Below are positions 1 through 5,101 of a stretch of 5,445 nt of DNA, one piece after another; within the stretch, counting starts at the first letter, position 1; every line of letters starts with the position of its first letter. Both the position numbers and the translations under genes were made by a program. This stretch comes from an uncultured Clostridia bacterium. Its GTDB lineage: Bacteria > Bacillota > Clostridia > Christensenellales > Borkfalkiaceae. The DNA is taken from the NCBI GenBank assembly GCA_934254725.1, contig CAKQLR010000069.1, positions 1 to 5,445 on the forward strand, written 5' to 3'. A model generated the notes under the pieces. It did not search any database. It saw only the letters and a program-made list of their open reading frames with translations, and was not told the DNA's origin.

Positions 1-57
1 ATAAGTGAAAAAGCTTTCTCTAAAGACGTTGAGGATGAGGGCGAGGAAGCTGAATAA
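1..57 (+). CDS. C-terminal tail of an upstream gene, probably segregation and condensation protein ScpB
   Basis: An open frame enters from the left edge and stops at TAA 55-57. Only 18 residues are visible, ending in an acidic tail (DVEDEGEEAE). The tail alone identifies nothing, although acidic C-termini are common in ScpB. The assignment is an inference from gene order: in many Clostridia, scpA-scpB sits directly before a DUF2953 gene, ytfJ, a D,D-carboxypeptidase and rluB, which is the order seen here. ScpB is a winged-helix partner of ScpA and the SMC ATPase in the condensin complex. The next gene starts 55 bp downstream with no terminator between, so this is probably the same transcript. 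Confidence 0.5.
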   Translation: MSEKAFSKDVEDEGEEAE

Positions 58-112
58 AACCGAATACGCTATTCCTTTTAAATAACAGAAATTGTTTTAA
101 TGAAAAGTAAGT

Positions 113-730
113 ATGCAAACGCGCATATTTACTTTTTTATTGCTCAAAATTCTTGATATGAAATGGGTTGCTATAGTATTGCTTTCGCTTTTATTGCTGA
201 TTTTGCCTATAAAAATATCAACGTCATTGTATTATGAAAAGGGGTTCAAAAAGGTCTATTTCGGATTGTATTTGTTCCTTTTGCGAATATTGAGCGGCAG
301 TTTTTGTTTGACGAAAAATGGAATAGATGTTTATATTTTAAGGAAGAAATTTTCTTTTAAATACGGGGACGTTTACAAAAACAGAAACAAACTTTCTTTT
401 CCTAAGCTGATGGCTCTTCTGGAAGTTTCGGTAACGGTAAAAAGCGGAGAAGGGGTGGACCCGTCGCGCAGGTTGTTTTTGTTTGCGTGTTTGTCGAACG
501 CAATCGCGGCGTTCAAACCCGTCGTAAGGCAAAAATATCCTGTATTCAGAAGCAATAATTTGTTTGCCGTTGTTTCGGGTGAAGAAAAATTTCAAATTAA
601 TCTATTCGTCGCTATTGGCTTTAATTTGATTGCGATAATTATTACCCTTGCGGGAAAATTGTATGGAGTGTTGTTTAATGGAAAAGATAAATCAAAACAA
701 AATAGAAGATCTGGTCAGAACATCCGTTGA
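113..730 (+). CDS. DUF2953 / YtfI-like membrane protein of the spore-associated cluster
   Basis: The product is 205 residues. A strongly hydrophobic segment lies near the N-terminus (about residues 18-32). After it comes a basic, beta-rich stretch with a GSFCLTKNGIDVYILRKK-type strand, a variable middle, and a second hydrophobic helix near residues 163-187 before a basic tail. This arrangement, and the position directly before a ytfJ gene, match the DUF2953 family (B. subtilis YtfI), whose biochemical function is unknown. The start is uncertain. ATG 113 has only a weak purine stretch upstream, and ATG 158 (residue 16) would place the membrane helix at the very N-terminus, as is usual in the family, but it has no clear Shine-Dalgarno either. 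The 3' end overlaps the next gene by 53 bp. Family membership is judged from pattern and context, not from an alignment. Confidence 0.68.
   Translation: MQTRIFTFLLLKILDMKWVAIVLLSLLLLILPIKISTSLYYEKGFKKVYFGLYLFLLRILSGSFCLTKNGIDVYILRKKFSFKYGDVYKNRNKLSFPKLMALLEVSVTVKSGEGVDPSRRLFLFACLSNAIAAFKPVVRQKYPVFRSNNLFAVVSGEEKFQINLFVAIGFNLIAIIITLAGKLYGVLFNGKDKSKQNRRSGQNIR
665..670 (+). promoter_or_regulatory. Ribosome binding site that sets the ytfJ start
   Basis: GGAGTG lies 7 nt before ATG 678. The same frame is open back to ATG 648, but that upstream start has no comparable purine run. The peptide from 678 (MEKINQNKIEDL) also begins as GerW-family proteins do. This decides for 678 as the start. Confidence 0.7.
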
Positions 731-1055
731 AAACTTAGGCGAACTTATAGACGTAGAACGTGTGTTTGGCAAACCTCAACATTTCGGCGATAAAATAATT
801 ATTCCGATTTGTAAAGTCACAACGTGTTTTTTAAGTGCGGGAGGGGAAACAAGCGAGGCAAAAATGTTTAAGGACTCGGGCGAATATCCTTTTTCCGGTG
901 GCACCGGAGCGCTTGTTTCTGTAAACCCGACAGCATTTTTAATAGATGACGGAAAGTCCGTCAAAACAATAAACGTAGGTAAAACCGAGCTTGACAGAGC
1001 TTTTACTTCTATTGAAAATATTATTGAAAAAATTACGGAGAAAAAGGATGATTAA
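678..1055 (+). CDS. ytfJ: GerW-family (YtfJ) sporulation-type protein
   Basis: The product is 125 residues, somewhat shorter than B. subtilis YtfJ (about 150). Family hallmarks appear in order: an N-terminal helix with VENLGELIDV (17-26), a strand with GDKIIIPICKV (37-47), an AGGE turn (54-57), the glycine-rich PFSGGTGA (71-78) matching the family's PFGGGSGG, and VSVNPTAFLI (80-89). The C-terminus is a charged helix. YtfJ/GerW proteins are made in sporulating Firmicutes and affect spore germination, but relatives also occur in non-sporulating bacteria and no enzymatic activity is established. The gene overlaps the DUF2953 gene by 53 bp, and its stop overlaps the next start by 8 bp, which indicates translational coupling within one operon. 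The family call is firm; whether this organism sporulates cannot be told from here. Confidence 0.88.
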   Translation: MEKINQNKIEDLVRTSVENLGELIDVERVFGKPQHFGDKIIIPICKVTTCFLSAGGETSEAKMFKDSGEYPFSGGTGALVSVNPTAFLIDDGKSVKTINVGKTELDRAFTSIENIIEKITEKKDD

Positions 1056-1851
1056 AAAATTAGTATTAGCACTATTTAGTATGATTGCACTCCTGGTAGT
1101 TCTTTCTCCGTTGACGACTTCGGTATCTTCCGAACAGAATGAAAGTTACACCGTAATCGATAGAAAATCGGGTACAGTTATTGTGGGAAAAAACGGAAAT
1201 ACACCGCGTTCGATTGCCAGTCTTACTAAGATCCTAACGGCAATTACTATTATTGAGAATGAAAACCTTAGTAAAATATGCGAAGTGTCAATTAAAAGCG
1301 AAAACATAGAAGGATCTAAAGTTTATTTAAAACAGGGGGAGAGTTACTCCGTAATTGATTTACTATACGGTCTTATGTTAAGAAGCGGAAACGATTGCGC
1401 TCAGACGCTAGCCGAAAATTTTACAGGAGGGTATGATATTCTTATAGAAAAAATGAATGAATTTGCCGTATCATGCGGTGCTGTAAATTCTTCATTTAAA
1501 AATCCTCACGGACTTGAGGAAAAAGGACATTATTCAACTTCAAACGATGTAGCTATAATATCCGCGCGCGCTATGGCAAATCCCGTGTACAGAAAAATCG
1601 TTTCGGCAAAAAGTTATACTGCAAAGGAAATTTCAACAGGCAGAGAACTTCATTTTATAAATAAAAATAAAATGCTTTTCCGTAACGAAAGTTGCATCGG
1701 CGGAAAAACCGGTTTTACGAAAAAATCCGGAAGGTGCTTGCAAACGGCGTTTGAACAAGATGAGAGTGAAATAATATGCGTAGTGCTCGGATACGGCGAT
1801 ACTTACGGACTTACCCAAAGGTTGTTTGAAAAGGCGTTTAATAAAAATTAG
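1048..1851 (+). CDS. Secreted serine-type D-Ala-D-Ala carboxypeptidase (peptidase S11, DacB/DacF-like)
   Basis: The product is 267 residues. An N-terminal signal peptide (KK, then a hydrophobic run at about 5-22, cleavage perhaps near 25-28) sends it across the membrane. All three S11 active-site motifs are present: SLTK with the nucleophile Ser58 and Lys61, SGN at 113-115 and KTG at 220-222, plus the conserved NPHGL at 152-156. The enzyme removes the terminal D-Ala from peptidoglycan stem peptides; DacB and DacF do this in spore cortex, DacA in the vegetative wall. The start at ATG 1048 is supported by GGAG 7 nt upstream and by the signal peptide beginning there. It overlaps the ytfJ stop by 8 bp. 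The protein ends soon after the catalytic domain, with no C-terminal beta-sandwich domain or amphipathic membrane anchor as in DacF or DacA, so it is shorter than those by 100 residues or more. Confidence 0.9.
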   Translation: MIKKLVLALFSMIALLVVLSPLTTSVSSEQNESYTVIDRKSGTVIVGKNGNTPRSIASLTKILTAITIIENENLSKICEVSIKSENIEGSKVYLKQGESYSVIDLLYGLMLRSGNDCAQTLAENFTGGYDILIEKMNEFAVSCGAVNSSFKNPHGLEEKGHYSTSNDVAIISARAMANPVYRKIVSAKSYTAKEISTGRELHFINKNKMLFRNESCIGGKTGFTKKSGRCLQTAFEQDESEIICVVLGYGDTYGLTQRLFEKAFNKN

Positions 1852-1882
1852 CCGTTTTATGATATTATTAAGCAAAAAACAG

Positions 1883-1909
1883 TTGATTTTTTTGTCAAAA
1901 ATATATAAT
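1883..1909 (+). promoter_or_regulatory. Putative SigA-type promoter for rluB
   Basis: In the 96-bp gap between the carboxypeptidase and rluB, a perfect -10 TATAAT (1904-1909) is preceded by TTGATT (1883-1888) at a short 15-bp spacing, or GTTGAT at 16 bp. The region is very AT-rich, so chance matches are likely. No clear terminator separates the two genes, so rluB may also be read from upstream. Confidence 0.42.
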
Positions 1910-1947
1910 ATATATAGAGTAAATTTAAAAATAAAAAGGTATACAGA

Positions 1948-2649
1948 ATGAGAATCAATAAATATCTTGCTGAGTGCGGCGTAGCGAGTAGAAGAAACTG
2001 CGATAAAATGATTGAGGACGGCTTAATAAAAGTCAACGGGAAAGTATGTACGCTCGGTCAGGAAGTATCGGATAAGGACACTATAACCGTAAACGGAAAA
2101 ACCATTGTCCATCACGTAAAAAAAGAATATTACATATTAAATAAACCAAAGGGATATGTTTGCACTGTCAGCGACGATAAAGAAAGAAAAACGGTTATGG
2201 AACTTTTGCCTAAGTCCGCAGGCAGGGTTTTTCCTATAGGCAGACTCGATTACGACACTGAGGGATTACTTCTTTTAACCAATGACGGCGATTTAACGCT
2301 AAGATTGACTCACCCGAGAAACGAAATTCCCAAGACGTATATGGCGAAAATCGAGGGCGGTATTGAAGAAAATGAACTCGATAAAATACGCGCAGGCGTG
2401 GATATAGACGGCAAAAGAACAAAAAAATGCAGCGCGCATATAATAGAAACGGATAAAAAATTTGCAAAAGTAGTTCTTACAATCACCGAGGGCAGAAACC
2501 GTCAAGTTAGAAAAATGTTCGAAGCAATCGGTAAAAACGTCGCATTTTTAAAGCGTATAAAAATAGGCGATCTGACGCTTAGAGGACTTGACAGAGGCTC
2601 TTGCCGCAGGCTTACAGACAGTGAAGTAGAGTACTTAAAATTTTTATAA
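1948..2649 (+). CDS. rluB: 23S rRNA pseudouridine synthase, RsuA/RluB family
   Basis: The product is 233 residues, full length for the family. Residues 1-50 form an S4 RNA-binding domain (MRINKYLAECGVASRR, then GLIKVNGK). The catalytic domain follows, with LNKPKGYVCT (64-73), the active-site motif GRLDYDTEGLLLLTNDG (98-114, catalytic Asp101) and the C-terminal EGRNRQVRKMFEAIG motif. The enzyme converts a specific uridine to pseudouridine in ribosomal RNA, for RluB at U2605 of 23S rRNA (E. coli numbering) in the peptidyl transferase region. RluB is preferred over RsuA (16S) or RluE/F because of the scpB/dac neighbourhood typical of Firmicutes rluB. The start is supported by AAAAGG (1934-1939) 8 nt before ATG. 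A hairpin terminator lies 27 nt after the stop. Confidence 0.92.
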   Translation: MRINKYLAECGVASRRNCDKMIEDGLIKVNGKVCTLGQEVSDKDTITVNGKTIVHHVKKEYYILNKPKGYVCTVSDDKERKTVMELLPKSAGRVFPIGRLDYDTEGLLLLTNDGDLTLRLTHPRNEIPKTYMAKIEGGIEENELDKIRAGVDIDGKRTKKCSAHIIETDKKFAKVVLTITEGRNRQVRKMFEAIGKNVAFLKRIKIGDLTLRGLDRGSCRRLTDSEVEYLKFL

Positions 2650-2650
2650 T
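2621..2650 (+). promoter_or_regulatory. Weak candidate promoter overlapping the rluB stop codon
   Basis: A perfect TATAAT (2645-2650) includes the rluB stop codon (2647-2649). The -35 is poor (GTGAAG 2621-2626, 18-bp spacer). If used, transcription would begin near 2657, giving the 41-residue ORF a leader of about 54 nt that contains the whole 2676-2701 hairpin. This may be a chance match in AT-rich DNA. Confidence 0.25.
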
Positions 2651-2675
2651 TAAAGCATTTTAACAGAAATCGAAT

Positions 2676-2708
2676 CTCCCTTTTACATATCAAAAAGGGA
2701 GGTTTTTT
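2676..2708 (+). terminator. Rho-independent terminator after rluB; its 3' arm holds a Shine-Dalgarno
   Basis: CTCCCTTTT (2676-2684) pairs perfectly with AAAAGGGAG (2693-2701) across an 8-nt loop and is followed by six T (2703-2708), a classic intrinsic terminator 27 nt after rluB. Unusually, the 3' arm is part of the ribosome binding site for a small ORF beginning at 2711, so the folded stem would hide that site. Confidence 0.85.
2695..2702 (+). promoter_or_regulatory. Strong ribosome binding site of the 41-residue ORF, inside the terminator stem
   Basis: AAGGGAGG, one inserted G away from the ideal AAGGAGG, lies 8 nt before ATG 2711. Seven of its eight bases are paired in the 2676-2701 hairpin. 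Confidence 0.6.
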
Positions 2709-2710
2709 CT

Positions 2711-2836
2711 ATGAAAAACAAGGGATTTACAATTACGATAATAGTAATTGCGGCTATTTTTGCGTTATGTCTTTTTGCCTATTCGACGGGACTGTCTAAT
2801 CAAGTCGTTATGGCATCGAGGATTTTTCGTAAATAG
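2711..2836 (+). CDS. Small single-helix membrane protein, 41 residues, function unknown
   Basis: The ORF runs from ATG 2711 to TAG 2834-2836. The peptide has a basic N-terminus (MKNK), a hydrophobic helix at about residues 6-24 (FTITIIVIAAIFALCLFAYS), then a short polar tail ending RIFRK. It could be a one-pass membrane peptide with the N-terminus inside, or a signal-anchor. I do not recognise it. Support for a real gene is a strong Shine-Dalgarno at ideal spacing, coding-like content despite its size, and exact bracketing by two hairpins, with its stop directly abutting the second. It is convergent with the PadR-membrane gene. Against it, the first hairpin looks like the rluB terminator, so expression needs readthrough or a promoter near 2621-2650. 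The ORF may be a small membrane-acting peptide or an unannotated conserved small protein. Confidence 0.6.
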   Translation: MKNKGFTITIIVIAAIFALCLFAYSTGLSNQVVMASRIFRK

Positions 2837-2866
2837 AAAACGCCTTTCGTTTGAAAAGCGTTTTTT
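2837..2866. terminator. Bidirectional intrinsic terminator between convergent genes
   Basis: AAAACGC (2837-2843) pairs with GCGTTTT (2858-2864). After one C-A mismatch the stem continues as TTTC/GAAA around a GTTT loop. A T-run closes it on the plus strand (2861-2866), and the A-run at 2837-2840 gives a T-run on the minus strand. It therefore serves both the 41-residue ORF, whose stop it touches, and the minus-strand gene ending at 2887. Confidence 0.75.
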
Positions 2867-2886
2867 AAATCGAATTCGATAATGTG

Positions 2887-4605
2887 TTAATTGTTTTTTG
2901 TGTCGTTCGTCAGACAGCACCCTGCCGAAACTAACAGATATTTTATAAAGAAATACATCGGAATGTTCAGGTAAGCGATAAACGGGAACACGAGATACAG
3001 CAAAATGTCTCTGACGTTTATAAAATCGATTCTTATTATCAAATCTATGGCGAAAGTCAACAAAAGCAAATTAAGTATTGCAACGAACGAAGCTGAAATC
3101 GCAAACTTCATTTCTGTTATCGTATCAACGGTTTTGTTGGGATTTATCGCCAGTAATGCGTAAGTTATAAGGGGGAACAAGAAAATTCCGCCTAAAACAT
3201 AAAGCATTCCCGTGTAGGATATTCCTATTAAATCCTTAAGAGGAAAGACAAGAGCGGCAGCCTCGGCAACGAGCAAAATTGCAAACAGAGTGGAGGACAG
3301 TGCCATTAATTTGTTTATCAAAAGTTTACCTTGCGGAACGAAATTTGTTCTGTCCGCAGTACGAACTTTAAAACCTTGCATGTGTGCAAGAGCGAGTATA
3401 TCCGAATAATCTATGCCGTTGTCGTCCGATTCCTGCTTTTTGGGCTTTGGCTGACGCGAACCTTGATTTACCGTAATGGCAGAGGGGGTAACGTCAACTT
3501 CTCTTTCGGCTTCCATATCCGTTTTTTGTTCGGGCATTTCGTCATCCTGTTCATCCCGAACGTCTATTTTTTCGGCTAATTCGTCTATATCTTCTTGTTT
3601 GATTTCCGCTTCGTCTTTAGGGAAAAGCTTTTTAAGAATATCTCTGTATGTATTATCTACATCGCCGCCCATGCGATATTTTGCTATATCGAGGGAGTCA
3701 TCGTCTTCGTCGGACAATTCGGAGGAAGGAGTTTCTTCAGCGGTTTCTTCTTTTACGACAGGGCGTTTTACGGCTTCGTGAACGGTTATAACTATTTCTT
3801 CGCCGTCGTCCGGTTCGGGTTCTTCGTCCGTTTCGTTTGTATCTGTTATATTTTCTTCGGCTCCTGATTCCGCTGCTGTTTCCAGTTCTGTGCCTTCGTT
3901 AACATTATCTTCGATATCTTCAATTGTTTCATTCGTCTCATCTGTTTCTTCGTCAATTAAAGACATCTGTTGAAGTTCGTCCGATTTTGATAGGAAAGAA
4001 AGATTGTGCTCGTTATCTTTTGCAAGTCTTTGCGTTTCCTCGTCTGTATCGTCGATTTGTTTGATTATCTGATGTCCGAATGTAGGATAAATAACGCTTG
4101 AAGTGTAAATCGAATCATTTTGTTCCGTATGATTATTTTCTTCTGTCGTAATGAATTCGTCATCATCGGGAACAGCGTCGGGAATAGGGGAGAAAGAATA
4201 ATCTTTGTAATCGTCGGCGTTGAATTTCGGTTTTACAGGTTTTGCATCTTCAAAAACATAGCCTAAATCGCCGCCGTCGGTCAAAAGTTTATCTATTACG
4301 TTTCTTGAATGAATCCAGTTAGAAAAACTTTCGTCGCAAAGTTTTTTTCCGCTGTCGGTAAGTTTGAAATAACGCCTTCTGCCACCAACGCCGCTTTGCC
4401 AATAACCTGTAACGTAGCCGCTTGTTTCAAGGCGTTTCAGGGCGCTGTAAAGCGTCGGCTGTTTCAGTTCGTACTGACCGCCGCTTTTATCCTCAATATC
4501 AAGGCAAATTTCGTTACCGTGCTTATCGCCGTCGTACAAAGAACGAAGTATTATCGTATCGATGTGACCGCGTATAAGATCACTGTTAATTGTATTATCA
4601 GCCAT
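2887..4605 (-). CDS. Membrane-tethered PadR-family transcriptional regulator with long acidic linker
   Basis: The product is 572 residues. Residues 8-85 form a PadR winged helix: DLIRGHIDTIILRSLYDGDK, the recognition-helix signature QPTLYSALKRLETSGYV (49-65) and the wing GGRRRYFKLTDSGK (74-87). A helix at 88-110 probably dimerises. Residues about 115-425 are acidic, low-complexity and probably disordered, interrupted by two more ordered patches, NTYRDILKKLFPKDE (318-332) and DYSDILALAHMQGFKVRT (399-416). Four hydrophobic helices follow, near 432-456, 464-487, 500-523 and 533-560. Most PadR proteins are 100-200-residue soluble repressors, so this looks like a DNA-binding domain tethered to a membrane domain. 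The inducer and targets are unknown. ATG 4605 has GAAGG 7 nt upstream (4613-4617) and a near-consensus promoter. The PadR call is firm; membrane tethering is inferred from hydrophobicity. Confidence 0.9.
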   Translation of the reverse strand: MADNTINSDLIRGHIDTIILRSLYDGDKHGNEICLDIEDKSGGQYELKQPTLYSALKRLETSGYVTGYWQSGVGGRRRYFKLTDSGKKLCDESFSNWIHSRNVIDKLLTDGGDLGYVFEDAKPVKPKFNADDYKDYSFSPIPDAVPDDDEFITTEENNHTEQNDSIYTSSVIYPTFGHQIIKQIDDTDEETQRLAKDNEHNLSFLSKSDELQQMSLIDEETDETNETIEDIEDNVNEGTELETAAESGAEENITDTNETDEEPEPDDGEEIVITVHEAVKRPVVKEETAEETPSSELSDEDDDSLDIAKYRMGGDVDNTYRDILKKLFPKDEAEIKQEDIDELAEKIDVRDEQDDEMPEQKTDMEAEREVDVTPSAITVNQGSRQPKPKKQESDDNGIDYSDILALAHMQGFKVRTADRTNFVPQGKLLINKLMALSSTLFAILLVAEAAALVFPLKDLIGISYTGMLYVLGGIFLFPLITYALLAINPNKTVDTITEMKFAISASFVAILNLLLLTFAIDLIIRIDFINVRDILLYLVFPFIAYLNIPMYFFIKYLLVSAGCCLTNDTKNN

Positions 4606-4619
4606 TATAACGCCTTCAA

Positions 4620-4662
4620 ATTATAAATACTTATTATTATTTTAACAAATGATATTTATAAT
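4620..4662. repeat. Inverted repeat bracketing the PadR gene promoter, candidate operator
   Basis: ATTATAAATA (4620-4629) and TATTTATAAT (4653-4662) are perfect 10-bp inverted arms 33 bp apart centre to centre, about three helical turns. One arm lies in the -35/-10 spacer and touches the -35; the other lies just after the expected transcription start. PadR proteins commonly repress their own genes through inverted repeats (often ATGT-N8-ACAT), but this sequence is not that consensus and is pure A/T, so chance is possible. Confidence 0.4.
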
Positions 4663-4667
4663 GTCAA
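4639..4667 (-). promoter_or_regulatory. SigA-type promoter of the PadR-membrane gene
   Basis: On the minus strand, TTGACA (4667-4662) is a perfect -35, followed by exactly 17 bp and TAAAAT (4644-4639). Transcription would begin near 4632, about 27 nt before the start codon. This is the best promoter match in the window and suggests substantial expression unless repressed. Confidence 0.8.
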
Positions 4668-5052
4668 ATTATTTGCCATATTATGCGTGATATAATTTTT
4701 TAGCAAAATCCCTTTTTAAACAAATTATTTTTTAATTTTTTTGCCTGATGCGTTATAAAAGAAACATTTTATGAAAAATAATCTCTTTTTATATGTTTTG
4801 TCTTATTTTTATGTATATCTATGCGTAAAACAAGGCTTTTGCGCATAGTTGTATTGTTGATTTATTTTTGAAAATCGGCGTAAAATCGTATTATATTCCC
4901 CATTCGTTTTTAGATAAAAATCTTGTATAAATTAAAACATTTTAAAGCATTTTATGAATTCAATATATTTATAAGTCCTTTTCGTTAAGCCAAAATTTGA
5001 TTTAATTATTTTGAATGTATTCGTAAAAAAATTTTTTTCTATACACTTTATA
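4668..5052. other. Gene-poor AT-rich intergenic region between divergent genes
   Basis: No credible coding frame is seen here; the longest start-to-stop stretch examined is 25 codons without a ribosome binding site. The region holds long A and T runs, one strong 12-bp stem-loop (4819-4848), an A/T-only hairpin (4722-4738), an 11-bp direct repeat CATTTTATGAA (4765-4775 and 4948-4958), and four GCGT motifs followed by A/T-rich sequence (4685, 4750, 4823, 4878). No tRNA, rRNA or recognisable riboswitch was found. Confidence 0.6.
4819..4848. repeat. 12-bp stem-loop of unknown role in the intergenic region
   Basis: CTATGCGTAAAA (4819-4830) pairs with TTTTGCGCATAG (4837-4848), with one T-G wobble, around the 6-nt loop CAAGGC. 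It is the most stable structure in the gap. The following plus-strand bases are T-rich but contain G and A, so it is a poor intrinsic terminator in either direction. It may be part of a small RNA, a protein-binding palindrome or a decayed terminator. Confidence 0.55.
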
Positions 5053-5081
5053 TTGCATTTTCTCTTAATTTGTGTTAAAGT
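5053..5081 (+). promoter_or_regulatory. Putative promoter of the tyrosine recombinase gene
   Basis: TTGCAT (5053-5058), a 17-bp spacer and TAAAGT (5076-5081) with an extended -10 TG at 5073-5074. The expected transcription start, near 5088, would fall inside or next to the ribosome binding site AAAGGAGA (5086-5093), leaving a very short leader. Either the leader is minimal or an upstream promoter is used. Confidence 0.42.
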
Positions 5082-5101
5082 AATAAAAGGAGATTTTTTT
5101 A

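Noticed and set aside
648..677. Upstream in-frame start extending YtfJ by ten residues
   Set aside because: ATG 678 has GGAGTG at 7-nt spacing and begins where the family begins; the extension would also deepen the overlap with the previous gene.
991..1047. Upstream in-frame start extending the carboxypeptidase by 19 residues
   Set aside because: It would bury the signal peptide behind a charged segment and lies within ytfJ coding; ATG 1048 has its own ribosome binding site.
2234..2693. Minus-strand frames opposite rluB
   Set aside because: RluB is a complete, well-conserved gene on the plus strand; the opposite frames show no start signals or recognisable domains.
3331..3867. Several plus-strand open frames opposite the PadR gene, one rich in serine
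   Set aside because: They mirror the Glu/Asp-rich codons of the acidic linker on the minus strand, lack ribosome binding sites, and have the low-complexity content expected of an antisense shadow.
4722..4738. AAATTA/TAATTT hairpin followed by a T-run
   Set aside because: The stem is made only of A-T pairs, too weak for a terminator, and no gene ends upstream on the plus strand.
4771..4848. A 25-codon ORF (starting MKNNLFLYV) that ends exactly at the base of the intergenic stem-loop
   Set aside because: There is no Shine-Dalgarno before the ATG, the composition is what AT-rich DNA gives by chance, and the stem-loop explains the GC-richer part.
4868..4896. Promoter-like TTGAAA with TTATAT on the plus strand in the middle of the gap
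   Set aside because: The -10 is poor, no gene follows within 200 bp, and such matches are expected in sequence this AT-rich.
4668..5052. CRISPR array, tRNA or riboswitch in the gap
   Set aside because: There are no regularly spaced repeats, no cloverleaf with conserved T-loop sequence, and no aptamer core that I can recognise.
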